From NCBI GenBank assembly GCA_963674955.2, contig CAXXKR010000001.1:496001-560000 (forward strand): a stretch of DNA of 64,000 nt, read 5' to 3'. Each line of letters starts with the position of its first letter. Position 1 is the first letter of the stretch. Origin of the DNA: G963674955 sp963674955 (GTDB lineage Bacteria; Desulfobacterota; Desulfovibrionia; Desulfovibrionales; Desulfovibrionaceae). The translations under genes and the position numbers were made by a program. The notes below the pieces were generated by a model. It was not told the DNA's origin and made no database searches. It was given only the letters and a program-made list of their open reading frames with translations. Below, one piece after another: positions 35,577 to 44,276 of this stretch.

Positions 35577-35996
35577 CTAAGGGTCAATGCCCTTTTTTTT
35601 GTTTTCAATCAACACCGCCGCCAGGACGGCGAAACCGGCCATGAGACCGAGGGCCGCCAGTTCATGGCTCCATAGGGCCCATACCGTGAGGACAAGGGCA
35701 AGGACGATTGTTGTCGCCTGCTTTCCCTTTTTCCAGGACAGGGGTTTTTCGAGCCATGTTTTTTCGGCCTGCCTGATTCCCTTCGTCCAACCCTCGAAAC
35801 CCGACAGGCCTGCGTCCTTCATGGGCGGAAGAGGAATTCTGAAAAAGCCGCCAACCAACGCGGCGGCGGAGATAAACAGCAGGGCGAACGAGTGGTTCCA
35901 TAGCCCGAAGGCCAGAACGGCCAAGCCCAAAACATGCAGGCCCCAGTTCCAGGGGTTGCAGTGAGCGTCTATGGCTTTTTGTCTATAATTGAACAT
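35577..35996 (-). CDS. small inner-membrane protein of unknown function
   Basis: 139 residues with four hydrophobic helices arranged as two closely spaced pairs (WGLHVLGLAVLAFGLW and SFALLFISAAALVGGFF; TIVLALVLTVWALWSH and LAALGLMAGFAVLAAVL) separated by a basic and aromatic cytoplasmic or periplasmic loop of about 40 residues. No family is recognised. No clear Shine-Dalgarno precedes the ATG. It lies 45 bases upstream of serS on the same strand and is divergent from the pncC-like gene. Confidence 0.6.
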   Translation of the reverse strand: MFNYRQKAIDAHCNPWNWGLHVLGLAVLAFGLWNHSFALLFISAAALVGGFFRIPLPPMKDAGLSGFEGWTKGIRQAEKTWLEKPLSWKKGKQATTIVLALVLTVWALWSHELAALGLMAGFAVLAAVLIENKKKGIDP

Positions 35997-36096
35997 AAAA
36001 ACGTTTTTTCATCGGTCCGTACGCTTGACTTGTAGGGCCTGATGCTGACAAATGCAACTCCCAGGGGGGCTGAAATGTCGTTATTGGAGGACATTG

Positions 36097-36567
36097 ATGC
36101 TTGAAACCGTATCCAGGTTGGGTGACGCTCTGCGTAGGCGCGAATGGATGGCCGCCACAGCCGAGTCCTGCACGGGCGGACTGCTGGCCAGCATGCTGAC
36201 GGACGTATCCGGCAGCTCCGACTGGTTCTTGGGTTCGCTGGTCACCTATTCCAACGAAATGAAGGAATCCATTCTCGGAGTTCCCGCCACTATCATCAGT
36301 AAACACGGAGCAGTGAGCCGCGAAACGGTCTCGGCAATGGCCAGAGGACTTTTGCTCATGACCGGAGCGGACATCGGCGTGGCCGTTTCGGGCATTGCCG
36401 GGCCCACCGGCGGCACCCCGGACAAGCCCGTGGGCACGGTGTGGATGGCCTGGGCCTGGCCCGGCGGCGAGCGGGCGGAGAAGTTCCTGTTCAACGGCTC
36501 GCGTACGGAGATCAAGGAACAGACCGTGCGCACGGCCATAGAGGGCCTCTTGGCCGCCGTCAGGTAG
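36097..36567 (+). CDS. pncC: CinA C-terminal domain: nicotinamide-nucleotide amidohydrolase
   Basis: 156-residue stand-alone PncC domain, which deamidates NMN to nicotinate mononucleotide for NAD recycling. The signature AESCTGGLLASMLTDV, AVSGIAGPTGGTPDKPVGTV (split at AVSGIAGPTGG and TPDKPVGTVWMA) and the Lys/Ser region near TYSNEMKESILGV match the family. The N-terminal MoaB-like domain of full CinA is absent, as in E. coli PncC. ATG 36097 has GGAGGAC upstream; an earlier in-frame ATG at 36052 does not. Four bases separate it from thpR. Confidence 0.9.
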   Translation: MLETVSRLGDALRRREWMAATAESCTGGLLASMLTDVSGSSDWFLGSLVTYSNEMKESILGVPATIISKHGAVSRETVSAMARGLLLMTGADIGVAVSGIAGPTGGTPDKPVGTVWMAWAWPGGERAEKFLFNGSRTEIKEQTVRTAIEGLLAAVR

Positions 36568-36571
36568 AGCC

Positions 36572-37153
36572 GTGAAGCCTGTCCGCTGTTTCATCGGGCT
36601 GCCTCTGCCCGAAGAATATCAGGACCGTTTGAAAGGCGTCGTTTCCAGGCTGGCCGGAGAAATGGGTCCGGGAATCTCCTGGACCCGCCCGGGCAACTGG
36701 CACCTGACCCTCAAGTTTCTGGGCGATGTGCCGGAATCCGAAACACCCGGCCTGTCGGCCGCCTTGTCCTCAATCGAATTTCAATCTTTCGATTTCCAGG
36801 CCGCAGGGTGCGGCTTTTTTCCGGACGCCCGCAGGCCAAGGGTGGTTTGGATCGGCCTTGCCCGGGGCGCGGAAGAGAGCGCGGCCTTGGCGGCGTCAAT
36901 GGACCAGAGCCTCAAGCCGCTGGGCTTTGAACCGGAAAACAGGCCCTTCCGGGCGCACTTGACCCTGGGCCGGGTCAGGAAGCCGGGCAAACGGGACTGG
37001 TCCCTGGCGGAAGAGATGTTGAATACCGAGCAATGGCCGTTGTTCAGGGCCGGAGAATTTGTCCTTTGGCAAAGCATCCTGGGACCAAACGGCCCCAGGT
37101 ACGTCGAGCTTGCGAGAGTCAAGTCGCAAACCGGAGGGCGGGGGGCACCCTAA
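36572..37153 (+). CDS. thpR: RNA 2',3'-cyclic phosphodiesterase (ThpR/LigT)
   Basis: 193-residue 2H phosphoesterase. Both HxTL motifs are present (WHLTLKFLGDV near residue 48 and RAHLTLGRVRK near residue 130), with the N-terminal RCFIGLPLPEEYQDRL typical of ThpR. Family members open 2',3'-cyclic phosphates on RNA. It starts with GTG four bases after the pncC-like gene and likely shares its transcript. Its stop overlaps by four bases the end of the convergent gene at 37150. Confidence 0.9.
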   Translation: MKPVRCFIGLPLPEEYQDRLKGVVSRLAGEMGPGISWTRPGNWHLTLKFLGDVPESETPGLSAALSSIEFQSFDFQAAGCGFFPDARRPRVVWIGLARGAEESAALAASMDQSLKPLGFEPENRPFRAHLTLGRVRKPGKRDWSLAEEMLNTEQWPLFRAGEFVLWQSILGPNGPRYVELARVKSQTGGRGAP

Positions 37154-37623
37154 AGGTAGTCCCCCCTGTTGAACTTGATCTTTTCCGTGACGGACAAGAC
37201 CTCCAGGTCGTTGACCAGTCCTTGCAGTCCAGGGTTCTCCTTGATGGCTTCAGGCATCTCCTCCTTGATCCGCTCCAGGCCGCTCTCGATTTCCTCAAGA
37301 GTTCCGTAGGCCTGTCGCAACGGAGAAGAAGACAACTCGCCGGCGTAGCTCTCCCATTTGGAGAGCAGGCCGTCCATCTTGTCCAAAGCCGCGATCTGGT
37401 CGGAATCCAATGGTTCGACCTTGCCCACGGCCTGGGTCTGGAGCAGCGGGTTGACCTGAATGGGCGCGGAAACGGATTGGGCCTTTCCTGCGGATGCGTC
37501 CTTGGACACCTCCTGGCTCAGGATGTCGCCAAAAGCGTTTCCCGCCTTTTTCCCCCTGGCTTTGCTCGCCTGATCCTGTTGATCCTGGCGAATGCCCTCT
37601 AGTCGATCAGGATGGATCTTCAT
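37150..37623 (-). CDS. unrecognised soluble protein, possibly flagellum-associated
   Basis: 157 residues, no signal peptide or membrane segment. The N-terminal ~60 residues are Gln/Lys/Ala-rich and likely disordered (RQDQQDQASKARGKK); the C-terminal ~90 are helical (DSDQIAALDKMDGLLSKWESY, seen as DSDQIAALDKMDGLLSK). A long disordered N-terminus with a helical C-terminus recalls small flagellar regulators or export substrates, but no motif proves this. AGGAG lies six bases before the ATG. It converges on thpR with a four-base overlap. Confidence 0.65.
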   Translation of the reverse strand: MKIHPDRLEGIRQDQQDQASKARGKKAGNAFGDILSQEVSKDASAGKAQSVSAPIQVNPLLQTQAVGKVEPLDSDQIAALDKMDGLLSKWESYAGELSSSPLRQAYGTLEEIESGLERIKEEMPEAIKENPGLQGLVNDLEVLSVTEKIKFNRGDYL

Positions 37624-37933
37624 GATTCAACTCCTATCCTGTGGTTTCCCTGAATAGTGCAAAGAGTCTGCCAAGGCGCTTGCGTTGGCAACCTGCCTGT
37701 ATGTATACACAAAAATAAAAAAATGCCCGGAAATAATTTCCCTTGCGCCCTTTGGCTGCCCGGTATTCTTGGGCCTTAAACTAATTCAAGGCCGCACGCA
37801 TGTCCAATGGACCGTTTATTAAATTAAAATGTAATGGATTTTTCGGCGGATATTTGAGAATAATTGTAAGAAGACTTGAAATAATTGCCTGCCCAAGGGC
37901 AGACGGGTCATAACCCTTTCAAAGGAGGATGTG
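37624..37933. other. intergenic region upstream of the universal stress protein gene
   Basis: 310 bases without a gene, AT-rich in the middle (37700-37880). It must contain the promoters of the divergent genes on either side. I see no clear sigma-70 pair; TTGAGA at 37854 lacks a matching -10. Two adjacent inverted repeats stand next to the usp start (see separate entry). Nothing else is recognisable. Confidence 0.6.
37889..37916. promoter_or_regulatory. two adjacent inverted repeats before usp
   Basis: CTGCCC-AA-GGGCAG (37889-37902) is immediately followed by GGGT-CATA-ACCC (37905-37916), ending five bases before the AAAGGAGG Shine-Dalgarno. They could be small leader hairpins or operators. 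Function is inferred only from position and symmetry. Confidence 0.3.
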
Positions 37934-38377
37934 ATGGCAGATATCAGAAAGATCGTTTGCGCGGTCGATTTCTCCGAGTACAGCCCCTTCATCGCGGACT
38001 ATGCTTCGCTCATCGCCGCAAAGCTGGATGCGGAAATCGTCTGCGTGTATGTGGCGCCCTCCCTGAGCCAGTATGTCGGTTTCCACGTGCCGCCCAGCTC
38101 CATAGAGAACTTCGTGGGCGAGATCGTGTCCGGCGCCGATTCCACAATGGAGGCCTTTCTCAAGGAAAACTTTGCCGGAGTAAGCGCCAAGGGCAAGGTC
38201 GTGACCGGCTACGCGGCCGAGGAGATTCTCAATCTGGCCGCGGATGAAAAGGCGGACATGATCGTCATGGGCACCCATGGCCGCCGGGGAATCGACAGGA
38301 TACTTTTCGGTTCCGTAGCCGAGAAGGTGGTCAAGTCGGCGGACTGCCCGGTGCTGACCATCAGGCCCAAGGACTAG
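37934..38377 (+). CDS. universal stress protein, UspA family
   Basis: 147 residues, cytoplasmic, single Usp domain. The N-terminal KIVCAVDFSEYSPF and the C-terminal ATP-binding motif MGTHGRRGIDRILFGSVAEKVV (seen as MGTHGRRGIDR and GSVAEKVVKSADCPVL) match ATP-binding Usp proteins (G-x2-G-x9-G-S/T). ATG 37934 follows AAAGGAGG by five bases; the GTG at 37931 is less likely. It is monocistronic, with a strong terminator behind it. Confidence 0.92.
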   Translation: MADIRKIVCAVDFSEYSPFIADYASLIAAKLDAEIVCVYVAPSLSQYVGFHVPPSSIENFVGEIVSGADSTMEAFLKENFAGVSAKGKVVTGYAAEEILNLAADEKADMIVMGTHGRRGIDRILFGSVAEKVVKSADCPVLTIRPKD

Positions 38378-38422
38378 GCGCGGGCGGCCCCGGCCTTTAC
38401 GCCGGGTTGGAAAGATTATAAC

Positions 38423-38450
38423 AAGAACGGCTTCGGCCGTTCTTTTTTTA
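38423..38450 (+). terminator. intrinsic terminator of usp
   Basis: AAGAACGGC-TTCG-GCCGTTCTT-type hairpin: stem 38423-38431 with 38436-38444, a stable UUCG tetraloop, then seven T. Confidence 0.93.
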
Positions 38451-38464
38451 TCAATTCAAAGGGC

Positions 38465-39571
38465 ATGAGGATGAAGAACAACAAGATACGCCGGGCCATA
38501 AGGGATTTCGACCCTTACAAGGCCGGTTTGAATATCGAGGAGATCAGGGAGCGCTACGGGCTGGACACGGTCATCAAGCTGGCCAGCAACGAGAATCCGC
38601 TGGGCGCGTCCCCCATTGTGCAAAAAGCCCTGTCCAGGGCTTTGCCCGGCATATTCCGCTATTCCAAGACGGGCTGTCCCCGACTGGCAGCGGCCCTGGC
38701 CGCTAGGTTGGGAGTGGCGCGAGAATGCGTGTTCATCGGCAACGGCTCCGACGAGATCATCGACATGCTCATCCGCATGGCCGCCGAACCGGGTCGGGAC
38801 GAGGTGGTCTGCTACGAGCACAGCTTCAGCATGTACAGGCTCACGGCAAAACTTTGCGGAGTGGACTACAGGGAAGTGAAACGGGAGGAGGACCAGGGGC
38901 TGCCTTTGGCCGCCCTGGCGGATGCCGTAGGCGAGAACACGGCAATGGTCGTGCTGACCTCGCCGGACAATCCCACGGGTCTGGCGGCCAAGGCTGCGGA
39001 CGTGGAAAGGCTGGCCAAAAGCCTGCCACAGGGCACGCTTCTGGTTGTGGACGAGGCCTACATAGATTTCACCGACCCGGTGGAGGAATACTCCCTGGCC
39101 TCAAGGTTCTCCGAGTTCGAGAATCTGGTCATCCTGCGCACCTTTTCCAAGGCCTTCGGGCTGGCCGGGATGCGGCTGGGTTACGGCCTGATCCCCTCCT
39201 GGCTGTCGGAGTACATGAACCGGGCCAGGATTCCCTTCACGGTCAACATCCTGGCCGAAGAGGCGGGCCTGGCCGCCCTTGAGGATGGATATTTCCTGAC
39301 GGCCACCTTGGAAACCGTGGCCAAAGGCAAGGGATATCTCTCGGCGGAGCTGGAGAAGCTGGGCTGCAAGGTCTGGCCCTCGCAGGCCAATTTCCTGATG
39401 TTCAGGCCCCCGGTCGATGCCGGAGGAGTGTTCGAGGATTTGCTGAAAAAGGGCGTCATAGTCCGCCACCTCAAGAGTTTCGGCCTTGGCGACTGCATCC
39501 GGGTCAACATGGGCACGGAGGATGAGAACAGGGTCTTTGTCCGAACCCTGAAAGAGGTGCTTGAAAAATGA
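38465..39571 (+). CDS. hisC: histidinol-phosphate aminotransferase
   Basis: 368-residue PLP enzyme of histidine synthesis that converts imidazole-acetol phosphate and glutamate to histidinol phosphate. Fold-type I features: IKLASNENPLGASP at the N-terminus, IGNGSDEIIDML, LTSPDNPTG, the DEAYIDF motif and the PLP lysine in RTFSKAFGLAGMRLGY. The C-terminal IRVNMGTEDENRVF matches HisC. Two starts, ATG 38465 and 38471, are equally possible. Its stop overlaps cmk (ATGA), so the two are translationally coupled. It may also act on aromatic amino acids, as some HisC do. Confidence 0.92.
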   Translation: MRMKNNKIRRAIRDFDPYKAGLNIEEIRERYGLDTVIKLASNENPLGASPIVQKALSRALPGIFRYSKTGCPRLAAALAARLGVARECVFIGNGSDEIIDMLIRMAAEPGRDEVVCYEHSFSMYRLTAKLCGVDYREVKREEDQGLPLAALADAVGENTAMVVLTSPDNPTGLAAKAADVERLAKSLPQGTLLVVDEAYIDFTDPVEEYSLASRFSEFENLVILRTFSKAFGLAGMRLGYGLIPSWLSEYMNRARIPFTVNILAEEAGLAALEDGYFLTATLETVAKGKGYLSAELEKLGCKVWPSQANFLMFRPPVDAGGVFEDLLKKGVIVRHLKSFGLGDCIRVNMGTEDENRVFVRTLKEVLEK

Positions 39572-40227
39572 GCGAAACGACCATAATCACCCTGGACGGT
39601 CCGGCCGGAGTGGGCAAGAGCACCATTGCCAGGCGTCTGGCCTCGGAGTTGGGGCTGGCCTATCTGGATACGGGGGCCATGTTCAGGGCCACGGCCTGGA
39701 AACTGGGCGAAGGGTCATGGGACTGGGACGATGCGAGGTTGAGCGAAGCCTTGTCCGGACTGGATTTCGTGCTGGAGGGCAGGGGCGGCGATTCCGTCCT
39801 GAGCCTGAACAACAAGCCCATCGGCGACGAGGTCCGCACCGAGCAGGTGGGCATGTGGGGTTCCAACGTGGCCAAACTGCCGGTGGTGCGCGAGTTCCTC
39901 AAGCAGGCCCAGCGCAGGGTGGGCGAAAAGACGTCCCTGGTGGCCGAGGGTCGGGACATGGGCACTGTGGTCTTTCCCCACGCCGAACATAAGATTTTTC
40001 TGGACGCGGACCTTGAGGAACGGGCCAAACGCCGCTTCAAGCAGCTCAAGGCAATGGGCAAGCCCGCCGACCTGGACCAGTTGACGGAGCAGATCAGGCA
40101 GCGCGACCACCAGGACCGCAACCGCAAGGTCGCGCCGCTACGACCGGCTGACGACGCCGAGCTCGTGGATACCACCCATTTGGACGTGGAAGGGGTTTTT
40201 GAAAAAATACTGTCGCTGCTGAAATAG
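39568..40227 (+). CDS. cmk: cytidylate kinase
   Basis: 219-residue nucleotide kinase phosphorylating CMP and dCMP. The P-loop is GPAGVGKSTIARRLA, followed by AYLDTGAMFRATAW, and the NMP-binding region contains VAEGRDMGTVVFPHAEHKIF. QRDHQDRNRKVAPLRPADDA in the C-terminal third holds the conserved R-D-x2-D-x2-R motif of Cmk. It overlaps the hisC stop by four bases. The terminator after it is shared with htrA on the other strand. Confidence 0.94.
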   Translation: MSETTIITLDGPAGVGKSTIARRLASELGLAYLDTGAMFRATAWKLGEGSWDWDDARLSEALSGLDFVLEGRGGDSVLSLNNKPIGDEVRTEQVGMWGSNVAKLPVVREFLKQAQRRVGEKTSLVAEGRDMGTVVFPHAEHKIFLDADLEERAKRRFKQLKAMGKPADLDQLTEQIRQRDHQDRNRKVAPLRPADDAELVDTTHLDVEGVFEKILSLLK

Positions 40228-40254
40228 AATCGAAAACCACGGCTTAAAAAAATC

Positions 40255-40289
40255 AAGTCCCCGTGCGCAACACATCGGGGACTTTTTTT
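40255..40289. terminator. bidirectional terminator between cmk and htrA
   Basis: AAGTCCCCG/CGGGGACTT (40255-40263 with 40276-40284) has a T-run on the right and an A-run on the left, so it can stop transcription from both converging genes. Confidence 0.9.
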
Positions 40290-40323
40290 ATGAAAGGCGA
40301 CCGCTTGTTCGGGCGGCGGGAAA

Positions 40324-41700
<1,377 letters not shown>

Positions 41701-41765
41701 GGTGCACCTAAAATAAGTCATGGACACGCATCGTCAAGTGTGGGCGCGCAATGGGAGGGTAAGGG

Positions 41766-42215
41766 CTATTCGATCTCGATCTTCAGCTTTGACGGGGGCG
41801 CGGAGTCGGCCTTGGGAATGATGATGGTCAAAAGGCCGTCCTTGAGGTTGGCCGAAATTTCATTTCTGCCGATCTCCATGGGCACCCGGAATTTGCGGGC
41901 GAAGGAGCCGTATGAGCGTTCCATTACCAGATAGGCCTTTTCGTCGCTGTCCGGGCTGAAGGGCCGCTTGCCAAAAACCCAGAGGTCGCTGTTCTTCATC
42001 TCTATGGCCACGTCCTTGAGTTCCAGTCCGGGCAGTTCGATGAGGATCGAGTAGCTTTCCCTTGTTTCAACCACATCTGCGGCGGGAACCCAGACGCATC
42101 CCTTGTTGTAGCCTGCCGTGGGGCAGACGCCGTAAATGCTTTCATCCAGCAGCCTGTCCATCTGCTCCTTGAATTCGTCCAGGGTGACCCAGGGCATCCA
42201 GTTGTTTTTCGCCAT
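41766..42215 (-). CDS. small heat shock protein, Hsp20 family
   Basis: 149-residue alpha-crystallin-type holdase that binds unfolded proteins in the cytoplasm. The core ACD begins DVVETRESYSILIELPGLEL and ends with the usual A-x-L-K-D-G-L-L motif (SANLKDGLLTIIIPK). The C-terminal I-x-I-like anchor reads KLKIEIE. AGGTAGG sits right before the ATG. It precedes htrA on the same strand, so the two may form a stress operon; a sigma-32-like promoter is visible upstream. Confidence 0.93.
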   Translation of the reverse strand: MAKNNWMPWVTLDEFKEQMDRLLDESIYGVCPTAGYNKGCVWVPAADVVETRESYSILIELPGLELKDVAIEMKNSDLWVFGKRPFSPDSDEKAYLVMERSYGSFARKFRVPMEIGRNEISANLKDGLLTIIIPKADSAPPSKLKIEIE

Positions 42216-42234
42216 ATCCTACCTGAATTATTGA

Positions 42235-42258
42235 CGGGGGATTGCCGTCCGGTTCAAA
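42235..42258 (-). promoter_or_regulatory. candidate RpoH-type heat-shock promoter for hsp20
   Basis: On the minus strand TTTGAA (complement of 42253-42258) is followed after 12 bases by CCCCCG (complement of 42235-42240), resembling CTTGAA-N13/15-CCCCAT. It lies 20 bases before the ATG, leaving room for the AGGTAGG ribosome-binding site. The spacer is one base short of the usual range. Confidence 0.4.
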
Positions 42259-42359
42259 TACGTGTAGTTGTTATTCAACTATAGACTGTTGTTATATAAT
42301 ACATACCGGATTACATCTCAACCGTTTCCGGGGGAAACGGCCACTGCGCGGAGACAGCC

Positions 42360-42821
42360 ATGTTCAGCTTCATGATTTCGTTTCTGATTTTTTTGGCTTT
42401 GAGCGGGTTGGCCTACGGCCAGATCAAGTGCTCCATGCAAAGAAGAATGAAGTTCATGACCGGCCAACTGTCCGTCCTGGAGAAGGAGCGAAGGAATCTG
42501 CAGGAGGAAAGGGACAAGCTGAGCCACGAGAACGACAAGTTGACGGCCGAGGTGGAGGATTTGAAAGCCAGGAACAGCAAGATGTCCTGGCTTCTCCCCA
42601 GGATAAGGCCCGGCGGCGGCAGGCTGGAGCTTCTGGACTACATACAGGAACGGGGCTTTGCCGACCGGGAGGAGATAGAAAAGGTCAAGGGATACATCTC
42701 GGAAACGCGATCGGAAAAGACTCTGGAGGAGGCCCTGGTTATGCGCGGGGTCATTGATTCCCGGCAGTTGAAGGAGGCAGAGACCGTGGTGAGCTGCTTC
42801 AATTCCATGGGCAGGTCCTGA
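42360..42821 (+). CDS. membrane-anchored coiled-coil protein of unknown function
   Basis: 153 residues: an N-terminal transmembrane helix (residues ~3-20, FSFMISFLIFLALSGLAY), the juxtamembrane motif IKCSM (22-26), a charged coiled coil (~residues 35-75, VLEKERRNLQEERDKLSHEN), then a soluble C-terminal domain of ~70 residues with LELLDYIQERGFADREEIEK. No family is recognised; the layout recalls PspB-like or envelope-stress membrane proteins, without motif proof. It is divergent from hsp20 across 144 bases and is followed by a 29-residue membrane peptide gene. The start has GGAGACAG upstream. Confidence 0.7.
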   Translation: MFSFMISFLIFLALSGLAYGQIKCSMQRRMKFMTGQLSVLEKERRNLQEERDKLSHENDKLTAEVEDLKARNSKMSWLLPRIRPGGGRLELLDYIQERGFADREEIEKVKGYISETRSEKTLEEALVMRGVIDSRQLKEAETVVSCFNSMGRS

Positions 42822-42903
42822 TTTAGATTCAAAGAGGTTTTCAAGCGCAAATGTTTTTGGTAGGGGTAGCCATCAGTTGAAATCAACCTTCAGGGAGGCG
42901 GGC

Positions 42904-42993
42904 ATGGATTTTTTCTTCTTTTTTCTGGGTCTGGGCATGACCATCAGCGTGCTGCTGTTCATCAAGTGTTCCAGCATGAGTTCCAGCGAATAG
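42904..42993 (+). CDS. 29-residue membrane peptide
   Basis: An ATG at 42904 preceded by an excellent AGGGAGG Shine-Dalgarno (42891-42897) opens a 29-codon frame ending TAG at 42991-42993. The peptide is a single hydrophobic helix starting MDFFFFFLGLGM, followed by the polar end IKCSSM and SSSE. The IKCS sequence at residues 20-23 matches the juxtamembrane IKCS of the gene just upstream. A strong hairpin begins at its last stop base. Composition, ribosome-binding site and hairpin together support a real small gene. No family is recognised. Confidence 0.6.
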   Translation: MDFFFFFLGLGMTISVLLFIKCSSMSSSE

Positions 42994-43020
42994 CCTGAAG
43001 ACCGGGACTCCGGTTCAGGC
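42993..43020 (+). terminator. hairpin right after the 29-residue gene
   Basis: GCCTGA-AG-ACCGG ... CCGGT-TCAGGC forms a two-part stem (42993-43020) with loop GACT. It has no T-run and is followed 13 bases later by a proper terminator, so it may be an mRNA end stabiliser. Confidence 0.55.
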
Positions 43021-43032
43021 GGCGATTTTCAG

Positions 43033-43058
43033 CGGCCCGGCTTGTCCGGGCCGTTTTT
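43033..43058 (+). terminator. intrinsic terminator of the small membrane protein genes
   Basis: CGGCCCGG/CCGGGCCG with loop CTTGT is followed by TTTTTC. It ends at the stop codon of the convergent SGNH-like gene. Confidence 0.85.
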
Positions 43059-44170
43059 CATATCAGCTTCCGGGCCTTGATGAAGTCCCGGATCGCACCG
43101 GCCACAACGGAATGTCCGTATTCGTTCCAGTGGCCGTCGACATTGAACTCGAAAGGCTTGCGGTTTCGTTCGAAGGCGCGGACGAAAATAGGATGCAGGT
43201 CCAGGAAGGGAATGTCCAGGGCGGCCATTGTTTCACCCGTCATTTTGTTCAGGGGCAGCGCACCTTCCGAATAATCGGGCTCCTCTTCAGGCCGGTCGTA
43301 TATCTGCGGCGAATAGCTGTTGATGGTCACCAGCAGCTTGGAATCGGTCGCCTTTGCCAGTTTCTTGATTCTCTCGAACACATAGCGGGTCACGGCCCGG
43401 TCGTTTAGGACGCGGGTTTCCGCCGCGTCCGTCTGGTCCAAAGTCGGTTCGTCGGCCTGCGCCTCCACGCCCAGGGCCATGTCGCGCAGGGCCTGGAACT
43501 TGAACTGCTGCCTGCCTCCGAGAAAGCGCCATGTGGCGCAGCTGCGTATGGGGTCGTACCATCGGGATTCCAGGGGTTTGGGCTGTATCTCTCCCTTCAC
43601 CTGGCCGTCAGCCACCTCCAGCTTCAGAAAGGAACTGGTGTATACGCCCTGCTTGAAATTGTAGGATTCGCCGAAGTCGGTATGCGAGATGTTGACTATG
43701 ATCAGGTCCGGTTCGTACTGTAGGATTTCCTTGCGCAGCAGCTGCAGGTACTGGGACAACGGCGCGCCGCCGATGGCGAAACGGTAGACCTGGTACTCGC
43801 CGGTCCCCAGGGTCTCGAGCTGTTCGGAAAAGCTCATGTCGTGATCCACCTGCAAGGCGTCCACAAGTGAATCCCCGATCACGGCGATGCGCTTCACGCC
43901 TTTGGGCTTTTCGATTTCATAGCCGGCGTGGCCCGAATTCCAGCCCTGGGCGTTGACGCTGAACTTGGCGGAGATGGCGTCCTTGATGCGGAAAACGCCT
44001 TGCTGGCTGGGTTCATACTTGACCACCTGGTTCTCGAATGCCAGGCGGGGAATGTCCGAGGCCTTGAAAACCAGCCTGAAGACCACCAGTTCGAAAAAAA
44101 GCAACAGGATGATCAGGGAGCAGAGCGTCAGGACGCAATTGGCCAGCAGGACGTTTTTTTTGGACTTCAT
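43058..44170 (-). CDS. membrane-anchored SGNH/GDSL-like hydrolase
   Basis: 370 residues. An N-terminal transmembrane helix (residues ~8-32) anchors a periplasmic SGNH-like domain with GDS in IAVIGDSLVDALQ, a possible block II Gly in FAIGGAPLSQYL, a N-x-S block (IVNISHTDFGES) and the catalytic D-x2-H in FNVDGHWNEYGH. Such enzymes are de-acylases or acyltransferases acting on cell-surface glycans or lipids; the substrate is unknown. It stands alone on the minus strand between two plus-strand genes. The Shine-Dalgarno is GAGG. Confidence 0.8.
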   Translation of the reverse strand: MKSKKNVLLANCVLTLCSLIILLLFFELVVFRLVFKASDIPRLAFENQVVKYEPSQQGVFRIKDAISAKFSVNAQGWNSGHAGYEIEKPKGVKRIAVIGDSLVDALQVDHDMSFSEQLETLGTGEYQVYRFAIGGAPLSQYLQLLRKEILQYEPDLIIVNISHTDFGESYNFKQGVYTSSFLKLEVADGQVKGEIQPKPLESRWYDPIRSCATWRFLGGRQQFKFQALRDMALGVEAQADEPTLDQTDAAETRVLNDRAVTRYVFERIKKLAKATDSKLLVTINSYSPQIYDRPEEEPDYSEGALPLNKMTGETMAALDIPFLDLHPIFVRAFERNRKPFEFNVDGHWNEYGHSVVAGAIRDFIKARKLI

Positions 44171-44276
44171 TTAAAACCTCGGATAGAAAATGCAACTGGG
44201 CCAACGGCAGGATAATGGGCCGGGCGGATTACGGCAAGCCGGAATTTCGGCCTGAAAAATCAGACGGGCGGAATCA

